The translations under genes and the position numbers were made by a program. From the NCBI GenBank assembly GCA_022509125.1, contig JAFLTU010000008.1, positions 1-61,874 of the forward strand: 61,874 nucleotides of DNA, written 5' to 3'. This stretch comes from Muribaculaceae bacterium (GTDB lineage: Bacteria > Bacteroidota > Bacteroidia > Bacteroidales > Muribaculaceae). The notes under the pieces are model-generated. The model did not search any database, was not told the DNA's origin, and saw only the letters and a program-made list of their open reading frames with translations. This document shows, piece by piece, positions 14,921-22,689 of this stretch (position 1 is its first letter; each line of letters begins with the position of its first letter).

Positions 14921-16548
14921 TCGGTTAGTGTGATGAGACCCGTTGTCTTGTTGTTACCGCTGCCTTCGCCGAGGGTTCCTCTGCCGATCAATCCTTGAAA
15001 CGACGTTGCAGAACCTTTGATAAAGCCTTTCACCTCACAATTGGAAATTACAGCTCCTTCAGCCTCGCCGGCTATCATTCCCACCGGGCCGTTAGAAGTC
15101 ACAGACCCGTCGATGTCGCAGTTATCTACTTTACCCGAGCATTTTCCGCACAAAGCTCCCACAGCATCATTCGAACTGCTCTTGATGTTAACATTAGTGA
15201 AGGTGAGATTGCGGATTTCTCCCCCTGACCCAATCTCTCCGATGAAACTCGGAGAACCGGAGTTCTCAATCACCAGGCCCGTAACCCTATGGTGGTTACC
15301 CTCCAAAATGTCGTCAAGCCTGGCTATTATATTGGCCTGCCGCTCCGCTATCTGTTCTGTCAGGTCGATATCGCTGTTGATGTAAAAAGTCCATTTATCC
15401 GTTGTCTCATTATATTCCCCGTAGCGCTGAAGCTCTTCTATAATCTCAGAATTGCGACTCTCGGAAAGATATTGGTCGTAGGTGTTTTTCCAAGCCATAA
15501 ATTCGACAATGTCGCCGATGCCGGCATTTCGGGTCTCCTGAATCTCTTGAGTATCTTCCCAGGGAAGGATACTCACAGGAACTACAACGGCTTCATATTT
15601 ATCCATCTTGACTACAAGGGGATATCTTCTTCCGTAGGGAATACGGCGATTAATGTCATATAGACTGAAATTATTCAGTTTGTGTAATCTCCCTTCATTG
15701 TCGGAGATTTCGATATGGTCTACTACAGGATATGGCGTTCTTTTTGATGGCAATATCACATACCAAGCCCTTTCAAAGGTCTTCCCTTTATATGCGCTCC
15801 CATCCTTATCAGACACTGTATAAGAGCCTCCTTCCCAGGCTATCCATTCTTTACATTCATCCTGGCTTTTGGGATAATCGGATTGATACACCAACTCAAA
15901 CTTTTTTAAATAGTCGGTCACCTCAACCACTTGTGCATGGCTGTAGCCCTCTGTCAGATAAACCTTTATGGATTCTTTTCCAGCTTTTGGATCATCAAAT
16001 CCTTCGCCTCTCAGTATCACAAGTGAACTGAAGGCATGGCTAAAGTTTTGGCGGTCGGTAGCGCTGCCGGGTGCCATAATCCATAGGAGGTCTTTGCATC
16101 TTTCCTCCCCGTTTTCGAGCTTTTCCCTTAACTCTATTCCCACCTCGGCATTCTCGTCATATGGGAAATAATAAAAGGCTTTTTTTTCCACAAAACTACT
16201 GATGTCGTAGTTCATTTCGTAATTAAAGAAACTTTTGTTTCCGTAGACCATCGGCACATTGTTGAAGCGTCCGTTGCCTCCGGGGGCATCAAGGTTGCCA
16301 TAAAGACTATAGAACCCCACCACGTCTCCGTTTTCGAAATTCGTGTACGACCATCCGTCGTCTACTTCTTCCGGGTTGCGGATGGCTCGGGTTTCAACCG
16401 GGTCCCCAAAATCATAATTCTCTATGGTGGCCTCAAAGGAATAGCCCCTGTTTGAAGTCTTCAGGCCCCCCACCTCTTCAGAGTTGCATGAAGTAAGCCA
16501 TAGGCCGACCCCCGCTATTAATATATATTTGATGTTGGTTAGTTTCAT
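14917..16548 (-). CDS. Fimbrillin-family lipoprotein with GLUG-type repeats (543 aa)
   Basis: The signal peptide ends at WLTSC (Cys21). ETRAI gives a cleavage-like Arg54. The middle region has the fimbrillin-type SHAFSSLVILRGE segment near 165-177. The C-terminal part (about 440-543) holds GLUG-like repeats (NDAVGALCGKCSGKVDNC, NGPVGMIAGEAEGAVISNC). It is related in layout to the next gene downstream, with which it overlaps by four bases. It is likely another adhesive accessory subunit. The gap to the upstream gene is two bases. Confidence 0.72.
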   Translation of the reverse strand: MKLTNIKYILIAGVGLWLTSCNSEEVGGLKTSNRGYSFEATIENYDFGDPVETRAIRNPEEVDDGWSYTNFENGDVVGFYSLYGNLDAPGGNGRFNNVPMVYGNKSFFNYEMNYDISSFVEKKAFYYFPYDENAEVGIELREKLENGEERCKDLLWIMAPGSATDRQNFSHAFSSLVILRGEGFDDPKAGKESIKVYLTEGYSHAQVVEVTDYLKKFELVYQSDYPKSQDECKEWIAWEGGSYTVSDKDGSAYKGKTFERAWYVILPSKRTPYPVVDHIEISDNEGRLHKLNNFSLYDINRRIPYGRRYPLVVKMDKYEAVVVPVSILPWEDTQEIQETRNAGIGDIVEFMAWKNTYDQYLSESRNSEIIEELQRYGEYNETTDKWTFYINSDIDLTEQIAERQANIIARLDDILEGNHHRVTGLVIENSGSPSFIGEIGSGGEIRNLTFTNVNIKSSSNDAVGALCGKCSGKVDNCDIDGSVTSNGPVGMIAGEAEGAVISNCEVKGFIKGSATSFQGLIGRGTLGEGSGNNKTTGLITLTE

Positions 16549-16550
16549 TC

Positions 16551-18005
16551 TTATTCTTTATTCTCTTCGTCGTTAACCCCCGGGATCTTACCTTCGCTAA
16601 GCAACTTCTTCAATTTTTCTGCTCCTCCGTTATCTTTGTTGAGCTCGATTTTATCCCCCTTTTCGGTAGTAATAATAACTGTGGCATTGTGGAAGACAAA
16701 ATCGTAGGGAAGTTCAAGCTTTTCCTCCATTTGGCCTGCTACCTCTGATGCCTTCAATTTTATATCTTTGTTGAAAAGATTGAACATCCATCGGCCTTCA
16801 GAATCCTGATAGCCCCATTTGTAGAATTCATCCTCCTTGCCTTGATTATAGGCCTCGATCAGTGATTTGAAAACTGAATCGTCTGCCAATGAAGCCTGGC
16901 TCCCCATGATGTTGAAGGTGCCTTTGTCATACCATTCATAATAATAGACAGGTTCGAAGCCAAGCTCGTTTAGCTCCTTGCTGATGGTCACCGTTATCTT
17001 GAGTTTACATCCCTGTTTGAAGCGAAGATATTCGCTTGAGATGGTCCCATCCGCGTTTTGCACATACATTTCCATCGGAAAGAGACCTGAATAAACTTCG
17101 CCCGTGTTGAGTTCTATGTATAAGCGTCCCCGATAGCCGCCCACAAAACCGTGGGGAGGCAAAATAAATTCGGGAGAAATGTAATAGTCCAAACCATTTT
17201 CTTCGCCTTTTTCCCAAGTTGCAGGGATGGTCTCGGATTCCTCAGTCAGGGGAAATGGATATTCGTCAGGTCTGATCGAAGTTCCGCCACCTTCGTTAGG
17301 GATCTGTCTGGTTTTCGCCGAGAGAGGTGGTTCGGCATTCCTGTTAAATATATGCCCGACAGTACACAGGTTCTCGATATAGACCTTAACAGGATATATC
17401 TCCTGACCACCGGCATTGTCCATATTGATTCTAACCTGAAAGGCCGCCATGGCATGCTGGAGATCGATCGTTATGCTTTGAGCCTTCGGCACATTGTTGG
17501 CTCTTCCCCAAAGGAGGTCGATTTCAGGATGGTCCTTCATTTTGGAGGCTCGGTAGGGATTATTCTCAGGAAGAGTGAATAATGTTTTCTTTAATTCTTC
17601 CTTTGTAAAATTTTCATTAAACAAATCATCGGGAAGCTCCAGGTTATCAAGCCAGAAGGAATAGAGACCTTTGCCCCCCTCGCTGCCCACCTCTTCCCAG
17701 ATAAGCTGCACGGGGTTTCCCTCCTTGTCATAACGGTAGCAGACGCCAAGGCCATCCGTAAAAACCGTCTTGCCCACTTCAAGCTGGTTGGAAGCATTGA
17801 AGAATGTTAAACTGAATTCCCCGTTCACCACTTCTCCCTCGCTGACTTCAAGCGCCCGGGTGGAGACCATCCCGACGATATTGGCTCCGAAGACCACCGG
17901 AGTGCCCCCGGTCTCTGTCTCTTGCGGCAGGTCATAGTCCGATCGACAGCCCGTCAGAACAAAAGATAAGGTGGCAAGTGATAAAATTATATTTCTTAAG
18001 ATCAT
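16551..18005 (-). CDS. Fimbrillin-family lipoprotein (484 aa)
   Basis: The signal peptide ends at VLTGC (Cys20). VSTRA gives a cleavage-like Arg50. The IDLQHAMAAFQVRI segment near 175-188 matches the conserved strand of fimbrillin-like proteins (QHAMA/KHLMS). The C-terminus carries an unusual tail (EGRWMFNLFNKDIKL onward) ending in a charged GVNDEENKE. The gene lies 20 bases below the upstream fimbrial gene and two bases above the next one. It is probably a structural accessory subunit. Confidence 0.7.
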   Translation of the reverse strand: MILRNIILSLATLSFVLTGCRSDYDLPQETETGGTPVVFGANIVGMVSTRALEVSEGEVVNGEFSLTFFNASNQLEVGKTVFTDGLGVCYRYDKEGNPVQLIWEEVGSEGGKGLYSFWLDNLELPDDLFNENFTKEELKKTLFTLPENNPYRASKMKDHPEIDLLWGRANNVPKAQSITIDLQHAMAAFQVRINMDNAGGQEIYPVKVYIENLCTVGHIFNRNAEPPLSAKTRQIPNEGGGTSIRPDEYPFPLTEESETIPATWEKGEENGLDYYISPEFILPPHGFVGGYRGRLYIELNTGEVYSGLFPMEMYVQNADGTISSEYLRFKQGCKLKITVTISKELNELGFEPVYYYEWYDKGTFNIMGSQASLADDSVFKSLIEAYNQGKEDEFYKWGYQDSEGRWMFNLFNKDIKLKASEVAGQMEEKLELPYDFVFHNATVIITTEKGDKIELNKDNGGAEKLKKLLSEGKIPGVNDEENKE

Positions 18006-18025
18006 TTCGCTTTCTTTTCCTGATA

Positions 18026-19198
18026 TTATTTTTTGTCTTCAACAGGCGTCACTTTGAAATCCGTAGAGGCATCTGTCCAGTCGCCTATTCTGGCTTTCAT
18101 CAACACTATGTTGTTGTCTCGCCTGGTCATATACAACTCCAACTTATTGAGACACCCGCTTTCAAATCCGAAGCCCTGGCTGTTCGTGGTCAGTGAATTG
18201 CTGTTGAATAAGAAACTGAATTCCTCTGTGCCGCTCTTGATTTCGAATTTAAGAAAATCTCCCGTGGGCGACTGTTCGGGCACCAGCACCTCGAATGTGA
18301 ATTTCTTCACCTTATCTGAACTTATGTCTGTGATGTTGAAATTTCCAAGGTCATCGAGAGTCCAATCCTTGTTTATTTCTTCGGGGGAGAGAGGATAGCT
18401 CATATACATAGGTATATCCTTGGCAGGTTTGGGATTTGTGGTAGCCAGTTTGGCGATCGGAGCATCCTCCGAACTCCTGTCTCCCCATTCCAAGGTGTAG
18501 TCGGTGCGTAGGTTGAGAGCAGTTGCATGAATTTCATCCACACTTAAACCTGTATTTGTTTCATGATCGAGCACCGGGACATAAAGATTCACCAGAAGCT
18601 TGCTCATGATGTGCTTAAGACGGAATCTCAGGCGCTCCCGAAGGCTGCTAGTCCTGTGCCACGCTCCGAAAATATCCGATTCGTAGAGGGCTTTTTCGGT
18701 GCTCTGGTCATCCTTAACCTCCTCGATGTAATTATAGTCCCTGGGGAAAAAGAGGGCTCCGAAGGCATAGCCGTTACTGTATTGGCCGTTTTCTATGATG
18801 CGTCCCCAGTTGAAGGCGTCGGTATCCGGCGTGAAGTTGTAATCCTTATCCCATGTGGCGTTCGGTTTTGCGTGATAGGTATAAGTATAGCAGTTGGTGC
18901 TTCCCGGGGTGAAATCGAGGCTCATGTTGGTGGTGCGTTGCGATATCAACACCTTGCTCTTCCCGTCTTCGAAATATTTCTCGAAATCGCTTTGGGTAGA
19001 TGAACCGGTAACATCACCTCCGGTTTCATCATCTTCTCCGGCGCGGGTTTCAAAAAAGAATTCCAAAGCAACATCATCGGAGTCGCCTGTAGGAGTAAAA
19101 TCTTTTTCCCGAGCCGAGTCATCGCAGGAGAGCAGACAAACTGCAGTCAATCCGGCCGCAAATATTATTTTTTTATCCATTAGCTTCATATTTCCCAA
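18026..19198 (-). CDS. Fimbrillin-family lipoprotein (390 aa)
   Basis: The signal peptide is best read from MDKKIIFAAGLTAVCLLSC (ATG at 19178-19180) with lipobox LLSC; two earlier ATGs extend it by three or six codons. ETRAG gives the cleavage-like Arg52. RFRLKHIMSKLLVNLYVP near 187-204 is the conserved fimbrillin strand pair. The C-terminus ends with GIDxxxDF-type strands (ARIGDWTDASTDFKV), resembling the donor-strand region of FimA/Mfa1 pilins. It could therefore polymerise. The gap to the upstream gene is nine bases. Confidence 0.72.
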   Translation of the reverse strand: MGNMKLMDKKIIFAAGLTAVCLLSCDDSAREKDFTPTGDSDDVALEFFFETRAGEDDETGGDVTGSSTQSDFEKYFEDGKSKVLISQRTTNMSLDFTPGSTNCYTYTYHAKPNATWDKDYNFTPDTDAFNWGRIIENGQYSNGYAFGALFFPRDYNYIEEVKDDQSTEKALYESDIFGAWHRTSSLRERLRFRLKHIMSKLLVNLYVPVLDHETNTGLSVDEIHATALNLRTDYTLEWGDRSSEDAPIAKLATTNPKPAKDIPMYMSYPLSPEEINKDWTLDDLGNFNITDISSDKVKKFTFEVLVPEQSPTGDFLKFEIKSGTEEFSFLFNSNSLTTNSQGFGFESGCLNKLELYMTRRDNNIVLMKARIGDWTDASTDFKVTPVEDKK

Positions 19199-19207
19199 AC
19201 TCCCTTT

Positions 19208-20389
19208 TTATATTGGTTTGATTGTTCCGTAGGCGGGACGCTCTGTCCATTCTCCGAATTCCACATAGATGTCTTCCTTGCCCTTATACAATTCTATATT
19301 AAAGGTGACTCGGGTGTTTCTGAACATGGTCTTCAGGTTGCCTAATTTCTTGCTAATCACCGATGGCTTCGCATCATGTGTAGTCACCGTGAACTCGAGG
19401 TAATAGTTTTGATCGACCCCTTTTTCATCTAAGTTTTTACTTTCCGGCAGATAGAAAGGAGCCAGATCCGTGAGTTTCCCGGCCACCGGCTCTTCTCCCT
19501 CCTGAAGTTCTTGTGCCGGCACTACCCAACTCACTTCCCCCGATTTTAGCAACTTCTCTGTGTGTTCAGTCCCGGAGGGAAGGTTATACTGTGTGAGCCA
19601 ACCCCATGCTTCATTAGGGATTTGGTTGTTAGTTCCTTGCGTGGTCTCTGAAGCCACTTCTCCCATCCATTCGATCCAGTAGATACCTTTGATGGTTTGA
19701 AATTGTTCGGCGATATTGGCCATCAGGTAGCTGCGAGTGGCTGCGTTGCTGAATTTCACTTCGCTCACTGTCACTTCCTCGTTCCGATAGTTGGCAAAGT
19801 TGATGATGAATTTGCAGGCAGAATTGACGAGATAAAGCTCGCAATTTTCTTCCTTGGAATCGAGGTTCACTTTATATGAAGCTGTCATCGGCAAGGCTAT
19901 AGTGTTGTCGCTTATCGTATATTCCGGATTGAAACTCAAGGTATTGATGAATGTCCCAAAACCCCTCTGACCAAGTTTGAAACTATCTATCGCATCTTTA
20001 ATGTTTCCCTGCCATCGAGAGTCAAGTCCATCAGCAGAAAAATCGGCCACCGACTCTTCGTTGGCGATTAGATAAACGTTATATTCTCCCCGGCCTCCCG
20101 TATAGGTCCATTGGTCGGAAAATTCCGCGGCATCCTTATTGGTATAGGAAAAATATTCGTTTGCTCTGATTTGGTCGTTGGCGTCGGTCATGACTATTCG
20201 AAGGGATTTCATCACCTCTTTAGTCCCGTTTGCCGATGTTGCTGACTGTGCGCCGATCGGAGCCACCTTCATCGTGAGCCTTCCCTCTCCCGAAGCCAAC
20301 TCCATCTCCTCCATTTCCTTTTCGGAACATGAAGCTAAGGCAAGGGGGGCAAACGCCCAGATTAAATATTTGGTCAGGGATTTTTTCAT
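19208..20389 (-). CDS. FimB/Mfa2-like fimbrial lipoprotein (anchor candidate)
   Basis: This protein starts at MKKSLTKYLIWAFAPLALAS-C (ATG 20387-20389); the frame is open to 20443 but the lipoprotein signal begins here. Cys21 follows LAS. Unlike its six neighbours it has no TR(A/G) motif after the signal peptide. SLRIVMTDANDQI near 62-74 and the EYNVYLIANE segment near 101-110 resemble FimA/Mfa-type N-domains, and the C-terminus ends with EFGEWTERPAYG. A second-position lipoprotein that escapes Arg cleavage would keep its lipid and could anchor the fimbria, as FimB/Mfa2 do in Porphyromonas. The role is inference from position and the missing motif. Confidence 0.65.
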   Translation of the reverse strand: MKKSLTKYLIWAFAPLALASCSEKEMEEMELASGEGRLTMKVAPIGAQSATSANGTKEVMKSLRIVMTDANDQIRANEYFSYTNKDAAEFSDQWTYTGGRGEYNVYLIANEESVADFSADGLDSRWQGNIKDAIDSFKLGQRGFGTFINTLSFNPEYTISDNTIALPMTASYKVNLDSKEENCELYLVNSACKFIINFANYRNEEVTVSEVKFSNAATRSYLMANIAEQFQTIKGIYWIEWMGEVASETTQGTNNQIPNEAWGWLTQYNLPSGTEHTEKLLKSGEVSWVVPAQELQEGEEPVAGKLTDLAPFYLPESKNLDEKGVDQNYYLEFTVTTHDAKPSVISKKLGNLKTMFRNTRVTFNIELYKGKEDIYVEFGEWTERPAYGTIKPI

Positions 20390-20439
20390 CCTCTTAATTT
20401 TCTTATTTTTAATTTCAAATGTCTTTCCCGCAAACTTCA

Positions 20440-22197
20440 TCACCAGGCCAGCTGCAGATCCTGGTCGATATCTCTCCAGTCGAGATTCTCTACTGTCACC
20501 TTAAGCTGGTTGTCGGTGTCTTCCGGAGTTTCGGGGTAGATAATCTCTCCGGGATTATAGACCGGAGTGCCAAGATTCCTGATTTCGCTCACGTTGGCCC
20601 TATAGTAGGTGTTTCTCACAACTCCGTAATAGCCGGGGCAATGCACCACATCGAAATAATAATACGTGTAGCCACCTTTCCAAACTTTGGCCGGGAAGGT
20701 CACGCTGTTGATATATCCCTGCGGATCAGATATCTTTTTCCCTGCCATCTCTTCTTCGCTTGAGAAATAATGATACCATTCCGAAGATGTAATTAATTTT
20801 ACATACACGTAATAGTCGCCCTTACTATCCGGAGCAAGGTCCTTGCCATGTTCCTTTGATGTCTCAAAGTCGAGGTCATCGGGTTTTATCTTCACGTAAC
20901 CCTTGAGATGGTCTGCAGTCTCCCCGCTCGCCGCCTGCCTATAAATGTCAAGGTTGTTGGCTATAAAGGTCTTCAACCCTTCCAAAGAATAATATTTGGA
21001 TTCATACTCGGCTATATCTAACGGGTCGCCGTCGCTGTTGACAAGTTGAGCCGCAAATAGAGCCTTCGTGGGATATTTCGGATTGTCGGCGGCCGCCCCT
21101 TCCGAAGAATAGGGATTGGCATTCTCCTGCATGTAGGCCGTGAGAGTCGTGCCGCTTATTCCATAGCTCCCCTCCGCGCGGTTGCCTGAAGCGTCTCCTT
21201 TAATGTCGTTGAAGGTAAACCATGAGTAGTCCTCGGCATAATTGCTATCGGAGAAGGGGGGATTGATGGCCCAGAAACTGCGATGGTCGGAAGGAATGTT
21301 CCAAGCATATCCGTTGCCGAACATAGTGGCATCCCAGCCCGAATTAACGGTTTTCAGCAATCTCGACGTCTTTGGCGTCGACGTTAGGGCCCATCCTAAA
21401 AGTTCCACGTAGACCTCCTGAGATTCTGCCGAGCCATCTTTTTTCAAGGAGTCGCTGATCTTGAAAATATTATTTCCGGACGTTCCCGCATCCGGGTCCA
21501 TGCTGAATTTTACGTCAAGACGAGCCAAAACTCTTTCCACATAGATGTCGACAGGGGTTCCCTCTGAAGAAGAGGAGCTGGTGGAAAAATTCTCGTTGGA
21601 GAGAGCAACAGCGTTGACGACTTTGGGAGAAAAACCATCTTCAACGTAGGTGGCGTTACTCATCACAAATTTGCCCTTTGAGGTCAGACCGGTCTGATAG
21701 TCCCGGATAGCCCCTTGAAGGTCGGATAAGGTGCTTATGGCTGCCGCGGTTAATGCATCCCCGGGGTTCAAAACCGCAACAACCTGTGTTGGATAGACTT
21801 CTTTTTCAAGGTTGAATTTCAAAGTCAGATTTATGGTCTTTTCGATGCTCGGGTTTTGGGTTCCGCTGGCATCCTCTTCCTCAAGATCCACATCATAATG
21901 GCAAGAATAGGGGGCTCCGGCTTCATGTTTCCGGAGGTTGACTCCTTTGCCCTCATCGTCGAAGAAATAAAATCTGATATTCGAGACGGCGTTTTCGTCG
22001 TCGGAGCCCGGCATATATTGCCAGCCATCTGCACGTGTAGCCTCGGAAGCGGGCAGCGACATCCTGAAACTGATGCTGCTTACCTCCCCGTTGTTTCCCC
22101 AAATAGAAGGGTCTTCATTATTTTTCTCCATATCGGAGCACGAAGCCAATAATCCACAGACCACTGACATCGCCATTGCGAATGACTTAATTCTCAT
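20440..22197 (-). CDS. Mfa1/FimA-like major fimbrial subunit precursor
   Basis: This 585-aa lipoprotein is the first gene of the fimbrial operon. The signal peptide ends at LLASC (Cys20). EATRADGW gives cleavage-like Arg55, followed by the N-domain strand VSNIRFYFFDDEGKGVNL near 72-89. VERVLARLDVKF near 227-238 is the conserved Mfa1/FimA strand. The NTYYRANVSEIRNLG segment near 538-552 and the final QLKVTVENLDWRDIDQDLQL match the C-terminal donor-strand part of Mfa1-type pilins. First position and the fit to the family make this the likely main shaft subunit. Its stop overlaps the open frame of the next gene. Confidence 0.82.
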   Translation of the reverse strand: MRIKSFAMAMSVVCGLLASCSDMEKNNEDPSIWGNNGEVSSISFRMSLPASEATRADGWQYMPGSDDENAVSNIRFYFFDDEGKGVNLRKHEAGAPYSCHYDVDLEEEDASGTQNPSIEKTINLTLKFNLEKEVYPTQVVAVLNPGDALTAAAISTLSDLQGAIRDYQTGLTSKGKFVMSNATYVEDGFSPKVVNAVALSNENFSTSSSSSEGTPVDIYVERVLARLDVKFSMDPDAGTSGNNIFKISDSLKKDGSAESQEVYVELLGWALTSTPKTSRLLKTVNSGWDATMFGNGYAWNIPSDHRSFWAINPPFSDSNYAEDYSWFTFNDIKGDASGNRAEGSYGISGTTLTAYMQENANPYSSEGAAADNPKYPTKALFAAQLVNSDGDPLDIAEYESKYYSLEGLKTFIANNLDIYRQAASGETADHLKGYVKIKPDDLDFETSKEHGKDLAPDSKGDYYVYVKLITSSEWYHYFSSEEEMAGKKISDPQGYINSVTFPAKVWKGGYTYYYFDVVHCPGYYGVVRNTYYRANVSEIRNLGTPVYNPGEIIYPETPEDTDNQLKVTVENLDWRDIDQDLQLAW

Positions 22198-22320
22198 TAA
22201 TTTTCCTCATGTTATTCTTCCTGCTGAAACTCAATTTATTAGGATTGCGTGGCCTTTTCCCCAAAGCCATCGCCGAATGTTTGGTAGGTTTTCAGCTCGC
22301 CTTTTTTACCTTAAAACATG

Positions 22321-22352
22321 CAAAATTAGAAAATTAACCCCTAAATTCCAAA
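22321..22352 (-). promoter_or_regulatory. Consensus promoter of the fimbrial operon
   Basis: On the minus strand TTTG (22349-22352) is followed after exactly 20 bases by TAATTTTG (22321-22328), a full match to the Bacteroidota -33/-7 pattern. It predicts a leader of about 115 bases before the ATG at 22197. Confidence 0.75.
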
Positions 22353-22363
22353 TTTTTTCATGT

Positions 22364-22412
22364 GTAGAGTCAACTTGTGTAGAATCAAGCGTAGAGTCAA
22401 GTGTAGAGTCAA
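22364..22412 (-). repeat. Four direct repeats just upstream of the fimbrial promoter
   Basis: GTAGAGTCAA occurs at 22364-22373, 22391-22400 and 22403-22412, with a one-base variant GTAGAATCAA at 22379-22388. Spacings are 15, 12 and 12 bases. The array ends 11 bases upstream of the -33 box, in the position of an activator site. It is non-coding. The number of copies could also vary by slippage. Confidence 0.7.
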
Positions 22413-22689
22413 CGTTTTTATTTTTTTAGAGGATTATTTTAAGGATTTTCGTTAAAAACACCAAAGAGAGGCAAAATAAGAAAGGTTATTCTCATTCTTA
22501 TAGAAAAATCTTTTCGGGCCAAGGACTATATTACAATTTTTTTGCGTGAGGGAGGGATTTTACCTTTAAATAAAGGGGATGAGTGGAATTTGAGGCGATT
22601 GCTAAACCTTTATTGGGATAAATAGCGTTATAATGATATAAATAAGGAAATCCAGAATAGAGTAAAAGACAATTAAGGTCAATAGATAT
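22413..22689. other. Leader region of RNase R gene; nothing clear seen
   Basis: This is an AT-rich stretch between the fimbrial repeat array and the RNase R start. I find no convincing promoter, hairpin or ORF. TACCTTTA near 22561 is a poor -7 candidate with the wrong spacing to the nearest TTTG. Confidence 0.3.

Noticed and set aside
22364..22412. Possible CRISPR array
   Set aside because: Repeats are only 10 bases with 2-5 base gaps; no spacers of CRISPR length and no cas genes.
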